A DNA stretch of 64,000 nucleotides, from contig OZ253666.1 in assembly GCA_965263305.1 (NCBI GenBank), positions 3,348,001 through 3,412,000 on the forward strand, given 5' to 3'. Origin of the DNA: MED-G105 sp965263305 (GTDB lineage Bacteria > Pseudomonadota > Alphaproteobacteria > Caulobacterales > Parvularculaceae). The translations under genes and the position numbers were made by a program. Below the pieces are notes generated by a model. That model worked only from the letters and a program-made list of their open reading frames with translations, had not been told where the DNA came from and ran no database searches. Below are positions 17,721 to 26,817 of the stretch, piece after piece. The first letter of the stretch is position 1; every line of letters starts with the position of its first letter.

Positions 17721-18664
17721 TTCGCTGGGGCTCCTGTCGCGCCAATCGCGTTCCGTGTGCGGTAGATAAGCCAAAGGCCGAAGGCCAACATCGGCGTCGA
17801 CAAGATCATGCCCATGGTAACGCCCAATGGAAAATCAGGCATATGGCTGTCCGGCTCTCGGAAGTTCTCTACAATGATGCGGGAAAGGGCGTATCCCGCC
17901 AGAAAGACGCCTGTGATGGCGCCCGGTCGTTTGAGTAATTGGAAACTATGGCTCGCGATGCGGATGACGGCGAACAGTAACAATCCCTCCAGAGCCGCTT
18001 CATATAGCTGACTTGGATGGCGGGCCACCTGTAGTGGATCGGTCGGAAAGACCATTGACCACGGGCCGTCCCACGGGCGACCATATAGCTCTGCGTTGAT
18101 GAAATTGGCGATACGGACAAGGAAAATGCCGATCGGCGCGGCGCAGGCGAACAGATCGCCGACTGATAGGGGGTTTAATTTATTCTGTCGGCAGAATAAA
18201 AAACCAGCGATGGTGACGCCAATCAATCCGCCGTGGAAAGACATGCCCCCCTTCCAAAGCATCAGCGCCGGGGGAATGGGCAGCCAGCCGATGATATTTT
18301 TCAAAAAGCCGGGATTCATATTTGAGCCAAGGGGCTCCCAAGCGCCGACGAGCAGCGCTGGCTCGTAAAACAGGACATATCCGAGCCTACCGCCCAGCAT
18401 GATTCCAAGGGCGACCCAGAACACCACATCATCAAGCTGAAGTTTTGTCAGCGGGGCGCCGGTAGCGTTGACGGTGTCGGCCCCATCCCCAGCACCAGCA
18501 CCGGATTTTGGCGCGGGCGCCCACAAAGAGGCGTTAGCGATTAATCGGGTTAGGTAGAACCAGCCAGCCGCAATGCCGCCAATATATCCAAGTGCGTACC
18601 AACGAATCGGCAAAGGCCCCAAGCTAAAGGCAATTGGATCGATATTTGGATAAGGAACGCCCAT
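17717..18664 (-). CDS. lgt: Prolipoprotein diacylglyceryl transferase
   Basis: Lgt moves a diacylglyceryl group from phosphatidylglycerol to the lipobox cysteine of prolipoproteins at the inner membrane. The 315-residue protein is polytopic, with about seven hydrophobic segments. It contains the conserved GGMSFHGGLIG region, the Lgt signature VRIANFINAELYGRP and RHPSQLYEA. A hydrophilic Gly/Ala/Asp-rich insert of about 30 residues (about 48-78) after the second helix makes it somewhat longer than the common 260-290. Its substrates in this window include the lipoproteins at 1304, 44187, 45673 and 54335. It diverges from ubiK. Confidence 0.96.
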   Translation of the reverse strand: MGVPYPNIDPIAFSLGPLPIRWYALGYIGGIAAGWFYLTRLIANASLWAPAPKSGAGAGDGADTVNATGAPLTKLQLDDVVFWVALGIMLGGRLGYVLFYEPALLVGAWEPLGSNMNPGFLKNIIGWLPIPPALMLWKGGMSFHGGLIGVTIAGFLFCRQNKLNPLSVGDLFACAAPIGIFLVRIANFINAELYGRPWDGPWSMVFPTDPLQVARHPSQLYEAALEGLLLFAVIRIASHSFQLLKRPGAITGVFLAGYALSRIIVENFREPDSHMPDFPLGVTMGMILSTPMLAFGLWLIYRTRNAIGATGAPAK

Positions 18665-18888
18665 GGTCCGTCTCGTTTTTCCGTCGTCTATGGTGGACGC
18701 TTAGCCGAGTTTTTGTCTTATGTCGCCTCCCTTTCACGCTTCGCAATGATGTGGTGGAAAGGCGTAAACGTAGCGATCAGATCACCCTTGGTTTGGCTCT
18801 TTTCCCATGATGCTTCAATCTGCACGGTGGCGCTGACGCGACCGCTGCGCTATTGGTCGATGCTAGAATTTTCAAGGAGTTAGCCCCG

Positions 18889-19140
18889 ATGCAGTCGCAA
18901 AATCCATTGCTAGACCAAATGGCGAAAGTCATGACTGAAGCGGCTGGCGCGGCCGATGGCGTGCGTCGAGAGGCGGAAACGGTGATGCGCAGTCAATTGC
19001 AGCGATTGCTTGCTGATATGGAGCTTGTGACGCGGGATGAGTTCGACGCGGTCCGCGATATGGCGATTGCCGCGCGCGAAGAAAACGACCGGCTCTCGGC
19101 CCGTTTATCGGAACTGGAAGAAAAATTAGCCGCGAAATAA
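18889..19140 (+). CDS. ubiK: Ubiquinone biosynthesis accessory factor UbiK (BMFP family)
   Basis: This 83-residue protein has the BMFP form: a short amphipathic N-terminal part (NPLLDQMAKVMTEAAG) followed by a C-terminal coiled coil rich in Glu, Arg and Leu (about residues 45-80). Family members trimerise, bind lipid and help the UbiJ-linked ubiquinone synthesis complex. The ATG at 18889 has AAGGAG 9 bp upstream, which rules out the in-frame upstream start at 18853. It leads the set ubiK, ybjN-like, proC on the plus strand, divergent from lgt, an order commonly seen in alphaproteobacteria. Confidence 0.88.
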   Translation: MQSQNPLLDQMAKVMTEAAGAADGVRREAETVMRSQLQRLLADMELVTRDEFDAVRDMAIAAREENDRLSARLSELEEKLAAK

Positions 19141-19270
19141 CGCGCGTTTTTGCGCCCCCCGGTCAATCTAGTATTTCCCCAGGGAAATCGAATCATTGCA
19201 GGCGCCTCCGACTCGCCGCGCTATCTGTCCATCGTCTCCATGACGAGGAAACAGCGCGGGAAGGAGCCCC

Positions 19271-19774
19271 ATGACCGTTGATTTTCAGACGAGCTTAGAA
19301 CTCAACACGGATCCTTTAGAATCTTTAGAGGCCGTCGCCGGTCTATTGGAGATCGAGGCCGAACGTATCGACGATGGTGAACTTCATTTAGCCATGCCCG
19401 GCGCATGGCGGGATGCAGGCGTCTGGTTTACGTGGCGGCCGGAGCTATCAACCCTTCAAATGGGCGCCCCCCTCGATATTAAAGCGCCGAAGACGCGGAT
19501 GGCGGATGCCGCCCGCCTGGTTGCGATGGTGAATGAGCGGTTGTGGATCGGTCATTTCGACCTGTGGTCCGATGACCTTTCCATTGTCTACCGCAATGCC
19601 GCGATCCTGCCAGAGGGCGGAAAATTAGACGGCGTGCAGGCGCAGTACCTTATTCAGGGGGCGTCGGAGGCAATTGATCGCTTCTTCCCAGCGTTCAATT
19701 ACTTGATATGGGGTGATAAGTCCCCGGAAGAGGCGTTAGAAGCATCGCTGTTTGAAACCCAAGGCAACGCCTAA
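19271..19774 (+). CDS. YbjN domain-containing protein
   Basis: This 167-residue protein matches the YbjN family, which has a type III secretion chaperone-like fold and no settled biochemical role; E. coli YbjN affects motility and stress responses. The pattern is LELNTDPLESLEAVAG at the start, the WFTWRPELSTLQ strand pair, ARLVAMVNERLWIGHFDLW and the C-terminal helix region FFPAFNYLIWGDKSPEEALEA. A strong GGAAGGAG ribosome site precedes the ATG. It lies between ubiK and proC, 130 bp and 94 bp away. Confidence 0.87.
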   Translation: MTVDFQTSLELNTDPLESLEAVAGLLEIEAERIDDGELHLAMPGAWRDAGVWFTWRPELSTLQMGAPLDIKAPKTRMADAARLVAMVNERLWIGHFDLWSDDLSIVYRNAAILPEGGKLDGVQAQYLIQGASEAIDRFFPAFNYLIWGDKSPEEALEASLFETQGNA

Positions 19775-19868
19775 CCCTAAAGCCCGCTCCCACGTCTATC
19801 GCGGAGAGTACACGCTAGGCCACTAGAAACGCGTGACCTTTGGCGTGGCGCGCTTCATATTGTTAGGT

Positions 19869-20711
19869 ATGGAACAAAAAATTTCTATTATGCTGGTGGG
19901 CGCCGGCTCGATGGGCGGCGCTCTTTTAAAGGGTTGGCTTACGGAGGGACTGCTGGATGTCGGCAGTTCTACGGTGATTGATCCCGGTATTCCAGCCAAT
20001 CTGGCAGAGCAGTGCCGGGCGAACGGCGTTCGTGTCTATGGCTCCCTTGGGGACGCAACAGATAACGGCGCGCCGTTGACAGACCTCCTGGTTTTCGCCG
20101 TCAAACCGCAAATGGCCGAAGCAATCTTGCCCGATTTTGCTTCCCGGGCGAAAGAAACATGCGCGGTATCCGTTATGGCGGGCAAAGGCGTCGCCGCCAT
20201 CACCAAATTGCTAGGCGGATCAGATGATGATCCGAGGGCGGTGATTCGAACCATGCCGAACTTGCCGGCAAGCATTGGAGCCGGGATGACGGGCCTTTAC
20301 GCCCCTGACCATGTCGCCCCAGTTGCCCGCAAAAGAGCGGAACAATTGATGCGGGCCGCCGGCGACATTGTTTGGGTGGAAACGGAAGAGGGTGTTGATT
20401 TCGTAACGGCGGTGTCTGGCTCCGGGCCCGCCTATTTCTTTCTCCTCGCCGAAGCCCTTGCTAAAGCGGGAGAACATCTCGGGCTAACCGAAGATGTTGC
20501 CGCACGCCTAGCCCGGCAAACGCTTATCGGCGCGGGAGCACTCCAGGCCGAAAGCGAGGACGCGCCGGCGGTCTTACGCAAAAAAGTAACGTCGCCCGGC
20601 GGCACCACAGCGGCCGCGCTCGATATTCTGGATGCGCCGGACGCGTTTCGACCCCTCCTGAAAAACGCCGCTCTTGCCGCAGCGAAGCGGGCGAAGGAAC
20701 TGACGACGTAA
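19869..20711 (+). CDS. proC: Pyrroline-5-carboxylate reductase
   Basis: ProC makes L-proline from 1-pyrroline-5-carboxylate with NAD(P)H. The 280-residue protein has the dinucleotide motif VGAGSMGGALLKGW near the N-terminus, VFAVKPQMAEAILPD, the VIRTMPNLPASIGAGMTGLY segment, AVSGSGPAYFFLLAEAL and the C-terminal signature VTSPGGTTAAALDILD. The ATG at 19869 starts just before the Rossmann fold; the ribosome site is weak. It converges on hpnB with 22 bp between the stops. Confidence 0.95.
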   Translation: MEQKISIMLVGAGSMGGALLKGWLTEGLLDVGSSTVIDPGIPANLAEQCRANGVRVYGSLGDATDNGAPLTDLLVFAVKPQMAEAILPDFASRAKETCAVSVMAGKGVAAITKLLGGSDDDPRAVIRTMPNLPASIGAGMTGLYAPDHVAPVARKRAEQLMRAAGDIVWVETEEGVDFVTAVSGSGPAYFFLLAEALAKAGEHLGLTEDVAARLARQTLIGAGALQAESEDAPAVLRKKVTSPGGTTAAALDILDAPDAFRPLLKNAALAAAKRAKELTT

Positions 20712-20733
20712 GACATCAGGTCACGGTGCTATT

Positions 20734-21912
20734 TCAGGTCTTATCGTAGTGACGTCCTTTCCATTGGCCCCCTTTGCCCGCCCAATGGCGGCGGGCGGAA
20801 TCAATGGTCATGAGCGTGTATAATAAGCCAGCGAGGGGGAGGGTGAACGCCATAAAAGGAGATTGGCCGTATAGAGCGCTTGTCGGTCGATAGGTGGCTG
20901 CCATGATGAACCAGGCGGCGGCGGCCAGTGCTGCAGCGGCGGGCGCGCTATTGATGAGGCCAAATATGGCGACCATGGGCGGCGCTAAGAAAAGCAACAT
21001 CATGCCGAGGACAGACCCCATAAGAAGCCATGGTGAATGGCGTAGTTGGTGAAACGCTGTGCGCGCCACCATCATCCAAATGGAATTGAGGGAGCGGTTA
21101 TCGCGCAAAGAAATCGCTTCGTCCTTGGCTAGGCCGAGCCAGATTGCCTGGCGCTGGGGCCCTTTGTTTTTGATGAGATCGGCGAGGGCGCAATCATCGA
21201 TAAGCGCGCCGTGGATCGCCTCGATACCGCCGGCGGCATGGAGCGCATCGGCGCAGACCAGCATGCATCCCCCGGCCGCCGCTGCGAGAGGTTGGTCAGG
21301 ATCATTGCTGGATGGGAATGGGTAGAGTTTCTGAAAGAAATAAACAAAGGCCGGAATTAAAATCCCGCCCCAGAACCCCCGTGCATCTAACCGCGCCATG
21401 AGGGAGACGAGCGCGAGCTTTTCCGCTTGGGCCTTCGCGACGAGACGGCGAAGCGTGACGGGAGACAACACAATATCCGCATCTGTCAGCAGATAGTATG
21501 ACGGCGTTTCCTCCGGTGGCGTTTTTGATCCGGTATATGAAGCGGCATCGATGCCTGCTTTGACAGCGTTCATTTTTCCAGACCATCCGCTTGGCAGCGC
21601 AGGTGCGGCTGTAACCGTTAGGCGCTCCTCGGCGGCAGCGCTTCTTGCGATATCGCCGGTGCCGTCGCTGGAGCCATCATCGACGACGATCACCTTGAAA
21701 GGGCCCAGGTAATCGCTCGCCATATGGGCGCGAACGACATCGCCAATGGTTTCCGCTTCGTCGCGCGCAGGGATTACGGCCGTGACCGATGGCCAGGGCG
21801 GGCCGCCGACATAGGGTTCCAACCGTTCGCTGGCGCGCCAAAAGCGGTGGTGGAAGATCGCCAAATAGCCCCAAGCGGTTAGGCTGACCCCGGCAATAAT
21901 CGTCAAAAACAT
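20734..21912 (-). CDS. hpnB: Hopanoid-associated glycosyltransferase HpnB
   Basis: This 392-residue family 2 glycosyltransferase begins with a transmembrane helix. The GT-A motifs VVDDGSSDGTGDIA, LLTDADIVLSP (the metal-binding DxD-like element) and DDCALADLIK follow. Three or four C-terminal membrane helices lie at about 295-375. This architecture and its position beside hpnC-D-E identify HpnB. The exact sugar transferred is not established for this family; a role in hopanoid head-group formation is inferred from its constant company with hopanoid genes. It is divergent from hpnC with about 270 bp between the starts. Confidence 0.9.
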   Translation of the reverse strand: MFLTIIAGVSLTAWGYLAIFHHRFWRASERLEPYVGGPPWPSVTAVIPARDEAETIGDVVRAHMASDYLGPFKVIVVDDGSSDGTGDIARSAAAEERLTVTAAPALPSGWSGKMNAVKAGIDAASYTGSKTPPEETPSYYLLTDADIVLSPVTLRRLVAKAQAEKLALVSLMARLDARGFWGGILIPAFVYFFQKLYPFPSSNDPDQPLAAAAGGCMLVCADALHAAGGIEAIHGALIDDCALADLIKNKGPQRQAIWLGLAKDEAISLRDNRSLNSIWMMVARTAFHQLRHSPWLLMGSVLGMMLLFLAPPMVAIFGLINSAPAAAALAAAAWFIMAATYRPTSALYGQSPFMAFTLPLAGLLYTLMTIDSARRHWAGKGGQWKGRHYDKT

Positions 21913-22184
21913 GGCCAGACTCCGGCTTGAGGGAAAGAACGCCCAGCGTAGTCCGGCGGGGCTCTCACTAAGCCTGATAATGATATTTGCGGCGTGTGCG
22001 AAAAACCCGTAAACCTCTCACGAAGAACGTCAATATCGAATTTCCATGATGGCGGTCGTCACAATTGAGATGGTAAGCCAGCAACCAATGTTGACCGGCG
22101 ACGCGTGCTTGGCTCTTCCTAGGCGCGCGGCACGGCCTGACCTCTGGCTTGATGGATTTGACGGCCCATTCGTGAAGTAAGCTT

Positions 22185-23087
22185 ATGACCAGCACATCAC
22201 AGACCGTTTCGGTAGAAAAGCCTTCGGGAAAGGGCGCCAAAGACGAGAACTTTCCCGTCGGGTCTTTTCTGCTGCCAAAGGCGCTCAGGCCCCATGTGGC
22301 GACCTATTACGCGTTCGCCCGGGCGATTGATGACATCGCCGATGATGAAGAGTTGCCGTCCGACGAGAAAATAACGCGCCTTCAGGCAATGGCGGCGGCC
22401 CTTCGTGGGGAACCGGGGCACGGATCAGAATTCGCCAAAGCCCATGATTTGCGTGAAAGCATGTTGGCGACGAACGTTCCTGTCGACCACGGCGCGGATC
22501 TGACCATCGCTTTTGTCCAGGATTGCCAAAAACTCAGATACCAGAGCTGGGAAGAGTTGCTGGGTTATTGCGAAAACTCAGCCAACCCCGTCGGTCGGTA
22601 TCTGTTAGACCTTCACGGTGAAGACAAAGTAGGGTACCGATATTCGGATGCTCTGTGTACGGTTCTACAGATAGTCAACCACCTGCAGGATTGCGGTGAT
22701 GATCGTCGCTCGCTTGACCGGGTCTATATCATCGAGCCCTGGTTAAAGGAGGCGGGCGGCGTTGTTGAGGACCTCGATCAGCAAGCGGAATCACCCGCGC
22801 TTCGCACGGTTATTAACCGCATGCTTGATGGCTGTGAGGCCTTAATGGTGGATGCGCGACGGCTTCCGGCGAATTTGCAATCCAAACACCTTGCCATGGA
22901 AAGCGCTGTGATCGTGCGCCTGGCTGACCGTCTGATCCGGCTTTTGCGTCGGGGCGATCCCCTGGCGACGCGGGTTTCCCTTTCGAAAATTGATTTTCTG
23001 CGTGCGGGCATCGGCGGCATGGTCGCAGGGTTTTTCGCTGCGGGCGGTGATGCGAACGCCAAAACGAATATGAGGGAAGCGTTATGA
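22185..23087 (+). CDS. hpnC: Hydroxysqualene synthase HpnC
   Basis: HpnC is the second of three enzymes (HpnD, HpnC, HpnE) that turn two farnesyl diphosphates into squalene; it converts presqualene diphosphate to hydroxysqualene. The 300-residue protein shows ENFPVGSFLLP near the start, the first aspartate motif in YYAFARAIDDIADDEE, and the second region HLQDCGDDRRSLDRVYI, all in the trans-isoprenyl diphosphate (squalene/phytoene synthase) fold. The stop overlaps the hpnD start by 4 bp (ATGA), so hpnC-D-E form a coupled operon. Confidence 0.94.
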   Translation: MTSTSQTVSVEKPSGKGAKDENFPVGSFLLPKALRPHVATYYAFARAIDDIADDEELPSDEKITRLQAMAAALRGEPGHGSEFAKAHDLRESMLATNVPVDHGADLTIAFVQDCQKLRYQSWEELLGYCENSANPVGRYLLDLHGEDKVGYRYSDALCTVLQIVNHLQDCGDDRRSLDRVYIIEPWLKEAGGVVEDLDQQAESPALRTVINRMLDGCEALMVDARRLPANLQSKHLAMESAVIVRLADRLIRLLRRGDPLATRVSLSKIDFLRAGIGGMVAGFFAAGGDANAKTNMREAL

Positions 23088-23983
23088 CGACGGCGTCGAT
23101 CTCCCACAATGATGCGCGCGCCCATGCCCGGGAGACAGTGAAGAAATCGGGCACTTCTTTTGGCGCGGGCATGGCGATTTTGCCGAAGCCCCGACGCGAG
23201 GCGATGCACGCCATCTACGCGTTTTGCCGCGAGGTGGATGATATCGCCGATGATGACGGCATGACCCAATCAGAGCGCCTGCGCCTCTTGGCGCAATGGC
23301 GCGATGAAATTGACCGCGTTTACGAAGGGCGCGCGCAAATGCCTGCTGGGCGTGCGCTTGAGGAACCGGTGAAGATTTTCAATCTGCCTAAAGATGAATT
23401 CTTTATGATGATTGAGGGCATGGAAATGGATGCGAACGGCCCGGTTGTGGCCCCGTCCATGGATGAGTTTCTAGGCTATACCAGACGCGTTGCTGGAGCT
23501 GTGGGGCTGTTGTCGATGCCGGCCTTTGGCGCGCCGGCGGGGCCCGTTTCAGATCGCTTTGCGCTAGCCCTTGGGGATGCTTTGCAAATCACGAATATCC
23601 TTCGTGATGTGGGCGAGGATGCAGAGATTGGCCGTCTTTATCTGCCCCGGGAGCTTTTAAACAAATATGATGCGCCGACTGACCCGGCGATGATTATTGG
23701 CGCTGCTGGACTTGCCAACGTCGCCGAAGAATTGGGCGCGATCGCCGCCGCCAAGTTCAACGAGGCGCGGGCTAATCTTGCCGAGCTCGATTGGCGCACC
23801 GTGAAACCGGCGCTCCTCATGATGGGGGTCTATGAGGCGTATCACAAGAAACTGACGGCGAGGGGGTGGGACCGTATCGGTGAGCCCCTTTCCATTTCGA
23901 AATTGGAAAAGGCGTGGATCGCCGGTCGCTACATGATGTTTCCGCCATCCAAAGCCGCCGCTAAAAACGCGGACAAAGTATAA
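23084..23983 (+). CDS. hpnD: Presqualene diphosphate synthase HpnD
   Basis: HpnD condenses two farnesyl diphosphates to presqualene diphosphate. The 299-residue protein has the squalene/phytoene synthase signatures: SFGAGMAILPKPRREAMHAIYAF is approached by the FGAGM element, the first aspartate motif is REVDDIADD, and the second is ITNILRDVGEDAEIGRLYLP. It is paralogous to HpnC next to it, and the NILRDVGED form separates HpnD from HpnC. The ATG overlaps the hpnC stop, and hpnE begins 4 bp after its own stop. Confidence 0.94.
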   Translation: MTTASISHNDARAHARETVKKSGTSFGAGMAILPKPRREAMHAIYAFCREVDDIADDDGMTQSERLRLLAQWRDEIDRVYEGRAQMPAGRALEEPVKIFNLPKDEFFMMIEGMEMDANGPVVAPSMDEFLGYTRRVAGAVGLLSMPAFGAPAGPVSDRFALALGDALQITNILRDVGEDAEIGRLYLPRELLNKYDAPTDPAMIIGAAGLANVAEELGAIAAAKFNEARANLAELDWRTVKPALLMMGVYEAYHKKLTARGWDRIGEPLSISKLEKAWIAGRYMMFPPSKAAAKNADKV

Positions 23984-23987
23984 CGAG

Positions 23988-25262
23988 ATGGCGTCTCCAC
24001 ATGTCCATATTGTCGGCGCGGGGCTCGCCGGTCTCGCCGCTGCGGCGCAATTGGCGGAGAACGGCGCTCAGGTGACGCTTTATGAAAGCGCGGGCCATGC
24101 GGGTGGACGTTGTCGGTCTTTTCACGACAAAAACCTCGACAGGGTGATTGATAACGGCAACCACCTTGTCATGTCCGGCAATCATCACGTGACGAAGTAT
24201 TTGGCGCGGATTGGGTCGAAGGATGCCCTCGTCGGACCGCAGTTTGCGCAATACCCGTTTGTTGATGTGCAGACCGGCGCGCGGTGGTCCGTACGGATCA
24301 ATGAAGGGTTTATCCCTTTTTGGATTTTCGATAAGCGCTGGCGTGTGCCGGGTTCCAAGGTGATGGATTACGTCAAGGCCGGCGCCATCGCGTTTGCGGG
24401 CCCTGAAAAAACCGTTGCCGATATCGTTGACCCACAAAACATTCTCTACAAGACCTTTTGGGAACCCTTAACCCTGGCGGTCTTGAACACAACGCCGGCT
24501 GAAGGGCAGGCGCGCCTGTTGTGGTCGGTAATCCGCGAGACCTTTGCGCTGGGCGGGCAAGCCTCTCGCCCATTAGCGGCGAAGGACGGCTTAGGGCCGG
24601 CGTTTATCGAGCCAGCGGTGGCTTATCTTCAAGAAAAAAGCGTCAACATTCGGTTGAACACCCGCCTGCGGGAAGTGAGCTTTGCTGACGGGAGAATTTC
24701 GCAACTTCATTTCCCCGATGACAGTGTTGAGATCGATGGCCAGGATGATGTCATCTTGGCTATTCCGCCAAGCCGCTTAAAGCAGATCCTCCCGGATATT
24801 GATCCGCCTGATGATAACGCCTCAATCCTCAATGTGCACTACCGCTTCAACAAAGATGTGCCTTTGGAGCCGCTAATGGGGGCGCCGTTTATCGGCATGC
24901 TATCTTCCGACGCCCATTGGTGTTTCGTCCGCGATGACGTCATTAGCCTGACGGTCTCTGCGTCACACGCCATCGGGATGGATGAGACGCCTAACAAACA
25001 GGCCGCCGATACGATGTGGCGCGAAACCCAAATCGCGCTGAATTTGGGCGATGCGCCCTATGAAGCCGTGCGGGTCATCCGTGAACGGCGTGCGACGCCC
25101 GACCAATCACCAAGCGCCGTCGCCAAGCGATTGAAGCCCGAAACACAGTGGCGAAACCTCATTTTGGCGGGGGATCATACGGATACAGGCGTACCCGCGA
25201 CGATCGAAGGCTCCATCCGTTCAGGTGACCGGGCCGCCGGGATTGTGTTGAAAAAGCGCTGA
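23988..25262 (+). CDS. hpnE: Hydroxysqualene dehydroxylase HpnE
   Basis: HpnE is an FAD enzyme that reduces hydroxysqualene to squalene. The 424-residue protein opens with HIVGAGLAGLAAAAQLAENG, the dinucleotide fold, followed by YESAGHAGGRCRS, the FAD-binding loop of the phytoene desaturase/amine oxidase family. The C-terminal LAGDHTDTGVPATIEGSIRSGDRAA completes the FAD site and closely follows the family pattern. It lies third in hpnC-D-E. No hpnA or hpnI-type genes adjoin. Confidence 0.94.
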   Translation: MASPHVHIVGAGLAGLAAAAQLAENGAQVTLYESAGHAGGRCRSFHDKNLDRVIDNGNHLVMSGNHHVTKYLARIGSKDALVGPQFAQYPFVDVQTGARWSVRINEGFIPFWIFDKRWRVPGSKVMDYVKAGAIAFAGPEKTVADIVDPQNILYKTFWEPLTLAVLNTTPAEGQARLLWSVIRETFALGGQASRPLAAKDGLGPAFIEPAVAYLQEKSVNIRLNTRLREVSFADGRISQLHFPDDSVEIDGQDDVILAIPPSRLKQILPDIDPPDDNASILNVHYRFNKDVPLEPLMGAPFIGMLSSDAHWCFVRDDVISLTVSASHAIGMDETPNKQAADTMWRETQIALNLGDAPYEAVRVIRERRATPDQSPSAVAKRLKPETQWRNLILAGDHTDTGVPATIEGSIRSGDRAAGIVLKKR

Positions 25263-25356
25263 AAGCCGGCGCGCTACCGAATTGAACAGTGTTTGTTCGA
25301 TCGGCAGTTGAAAAAAAAGCGCAAGTCGCCATATTTGTAAAAAGAGGGGTTTATTT

Positions 25357-25578
25357 ATGCCATTAGACAAGCTCGCCCTTATTTTGTTTTGGATCGTCGG
25401 GGTCGTTTACGCCCTCGTGGTTGGCGCCGCCATTGTCTTCGGTATGGTCCAAACCTTTCCCTACGGTTTGCCGGTTCTCATCATCGGGCTTCTGTTTTTA
25501 TTCATTTGCGCCGCTGTCATTTATCAACGGCTCAATAATAAAGAAGACCGTTATTACGAGGAGAATGTCGATGAATAG
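25357..25578 (+). CDS. Small two-helix membrane protein next to YbjQ
   Basis: This 73-residue protein has two transmembrane segments (about 7-30 and 37-58) and a short charged tail (NNKEDRYYEENVDE). An AGAGGGG ribosome site precedes the ATG. The end overlaps the YbjQ-family gene by 8 bp, so the two are translationally coupled. I do not recognise a named family; pairing with a cytosolic YbjQ-type protein suggests that it anchors or partners it, which is inference. Confidence 0.8.
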   Translation: MPLDKLALILFWIVGVVYALVVGAAIVFGMVQTFPYGLPVLIIGLLFLFICAAVIYQRLNNKEDRYYEENVDE

Positions 25579-25903
25579 GAACAGTCACATTGTGGTCGCG
25601 ACGACGGAAACCATCGCAGGTCGCGACGTCATCGAGACGCTTGGGATTTGTCGTGGAAACGTTATTCGCGCCAAGCATTTAGGGACGGATTTCGTCGCGG
25701 GGCTTCGGAACCTTGTCGGTGGTGAGATGCTCGAATACACAAAAATGATCGCCGAGGCCCGCGAACAGGCGTACGATCGAATGTTGGCGAATGCAGAGAA
25801 AATGGGCGCTAACGCGATCATCGGTATGCGGTTCACGACCTCAACCGTAACGGATGGAGCGGCGGAAATTCTCGCCTTTGGCACTGCGGTGAAAATTCGA
25901 TAG
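25571..25903 (+). CDS. YbjQ family protein (UPF0145, heavy-metal-binding-like)
   Basis: This 110-residue protein follows the YbjQ pattern: VVATTETIAGRDVIETLGICRGNVIRAKHLGTD, then GGEMLEYTKMIAEAREQAYDRM and the C-terminal GANAIIGMRFTTS. These segments form pentameric beta-rich assemblies in solved members; the function is not settled. Two in-frame ATGs lie at 25565 and 25571; the second has GAGGAG at a better distance. It overlaps the upstream membrane-protein gene and lies between hpnE and hpnG. Confidence 0.88.
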   Translation: MNRNSHIVVATTETIAGRDVIETLGICRGNVIRAKHLGTDFVAGLRNLVGGEMLEYTKMIAEAREQAYDRMLANAEKMGANAIIGMRFTTSTVTDGAAEILAFGTAVKIR

Positions 25904-26037
25904 ACTGTCGCCTTCGAATTCAAAATCAATCACTAAATTTGGGTGGCAGAGCGCTAGTCTTAGTCGGATAGGCGGAGAGCTCGATAATTCTCGGACGATG
26001 CTGGCTAATCGGTATCGTTGGCGATAAACCGTCTTAC

Positions 26038-26817
26038 ATGATGTCTCCCAATCCCCACTCATCCTTAACCGAAAACGAGCCGTTTTTAGGCGTCGTCTGT
26101 GGCTTGCAATCTGAGGCGACGGCCGTGCGCCGTGGGTTAACAAATTTCCATGGGACACGGGTGGAGGTCGGTGTGTCGGGGGCCAATGCTGATCGAGCGG
26201 CGGGGATTGCAGCCGATTTTCAAAAAGCGGGATGCGTCGGTTTGTTAAGCGTAGGCGTTTCCGGCGGGTTGGACCCGTCCCTTCGCCCAGGTGATTTGGT
26301 TGTTACCGGCGATGTCTATGCGGCGCCGGAAGGTACGGCGCGAATGGCGTCTAACGGGCGGGAGCCAGGGCCATTTCAACTCATCGAGCATGCCCATCGG
26401 GACCTATCGAGGTTGGCGAAGACGCCCAGCAATGCTCAAGCCGCGCCCATCCTGGGCGTGGATAAGATCATTCAGTCAGCAGATGAAAAAGCGAAATTGT
26501 TCGCCCAAACCGGGGCCATCGCGGTTGATATGGAATCCCATGCCGTCGCGCGCATTGCAGCGCGCCATGGTCTCGCCTTTCTGGCTATTCGGGGGATTGC
26601 TGATCCAGCCTCGCGCGCGCTGCCGCCAGCGGCGATGAACGCTGTCGCCCCCGATGGGTCGACCCGGATCATGACTACCCTCTTAGAATGCGCAAAAGCG
26701 CCAGGGCAATTCCCGGCGCTTTTGCAACTTGGATCTGAATCGAATAAGGCGCTGGCGACGTTACGCCGGGATCTTAGCGTCCTTATCAGCGGCTTCTTTC
26801 TCCGCCTCGATCTTTGA
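26038..26817 (+). CDS. hpnG: Hopanoid-associated nucleoside phosphorylase HpnG
   Basis: HpnG releases adenine from adenosylhopane to give ribosylhopane (or its phosphate) on the way to bacteriohopanetetrol. The 259-residue protein is a PNP/MTA-family phosphorylase-like enzyme: VVCGLQSEA at the start, SVGVSGGLDPSLRPGDLVV, and AVDMESHAVARIAARHGLAFLAIRGIAD, which holds the catalytic and base-binding residues. Two adjacent ATGs (26038, 26041) are possible starts and neither has a clear ribosome site. The last 57 bp overlap the 3' end of the convergent hpnH gene. Confidence 0.9.
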   Translation: MMSPNPHSSLTENEPFLGVVCGLQSEATAVRRGLTNFHGTRVEVGVSGANADRAAGIAADFQKAGCVGLLSVGVSGGLDPSLRPGDLVVTGDVYAAPEGTARMASNGREPGPFQLIEHAHRDLSRLAKTPSNAQAAPILGVDKIIQSADEKAKLFAQTGAIAVDMESHAVARIAARHGLAFLAIRGIADPASRALPPAAMNAVAPDGSTRIMTTLLECAKAPGQFPALLQLGSESNKALATLRRDLSVLISGFFLRLDL

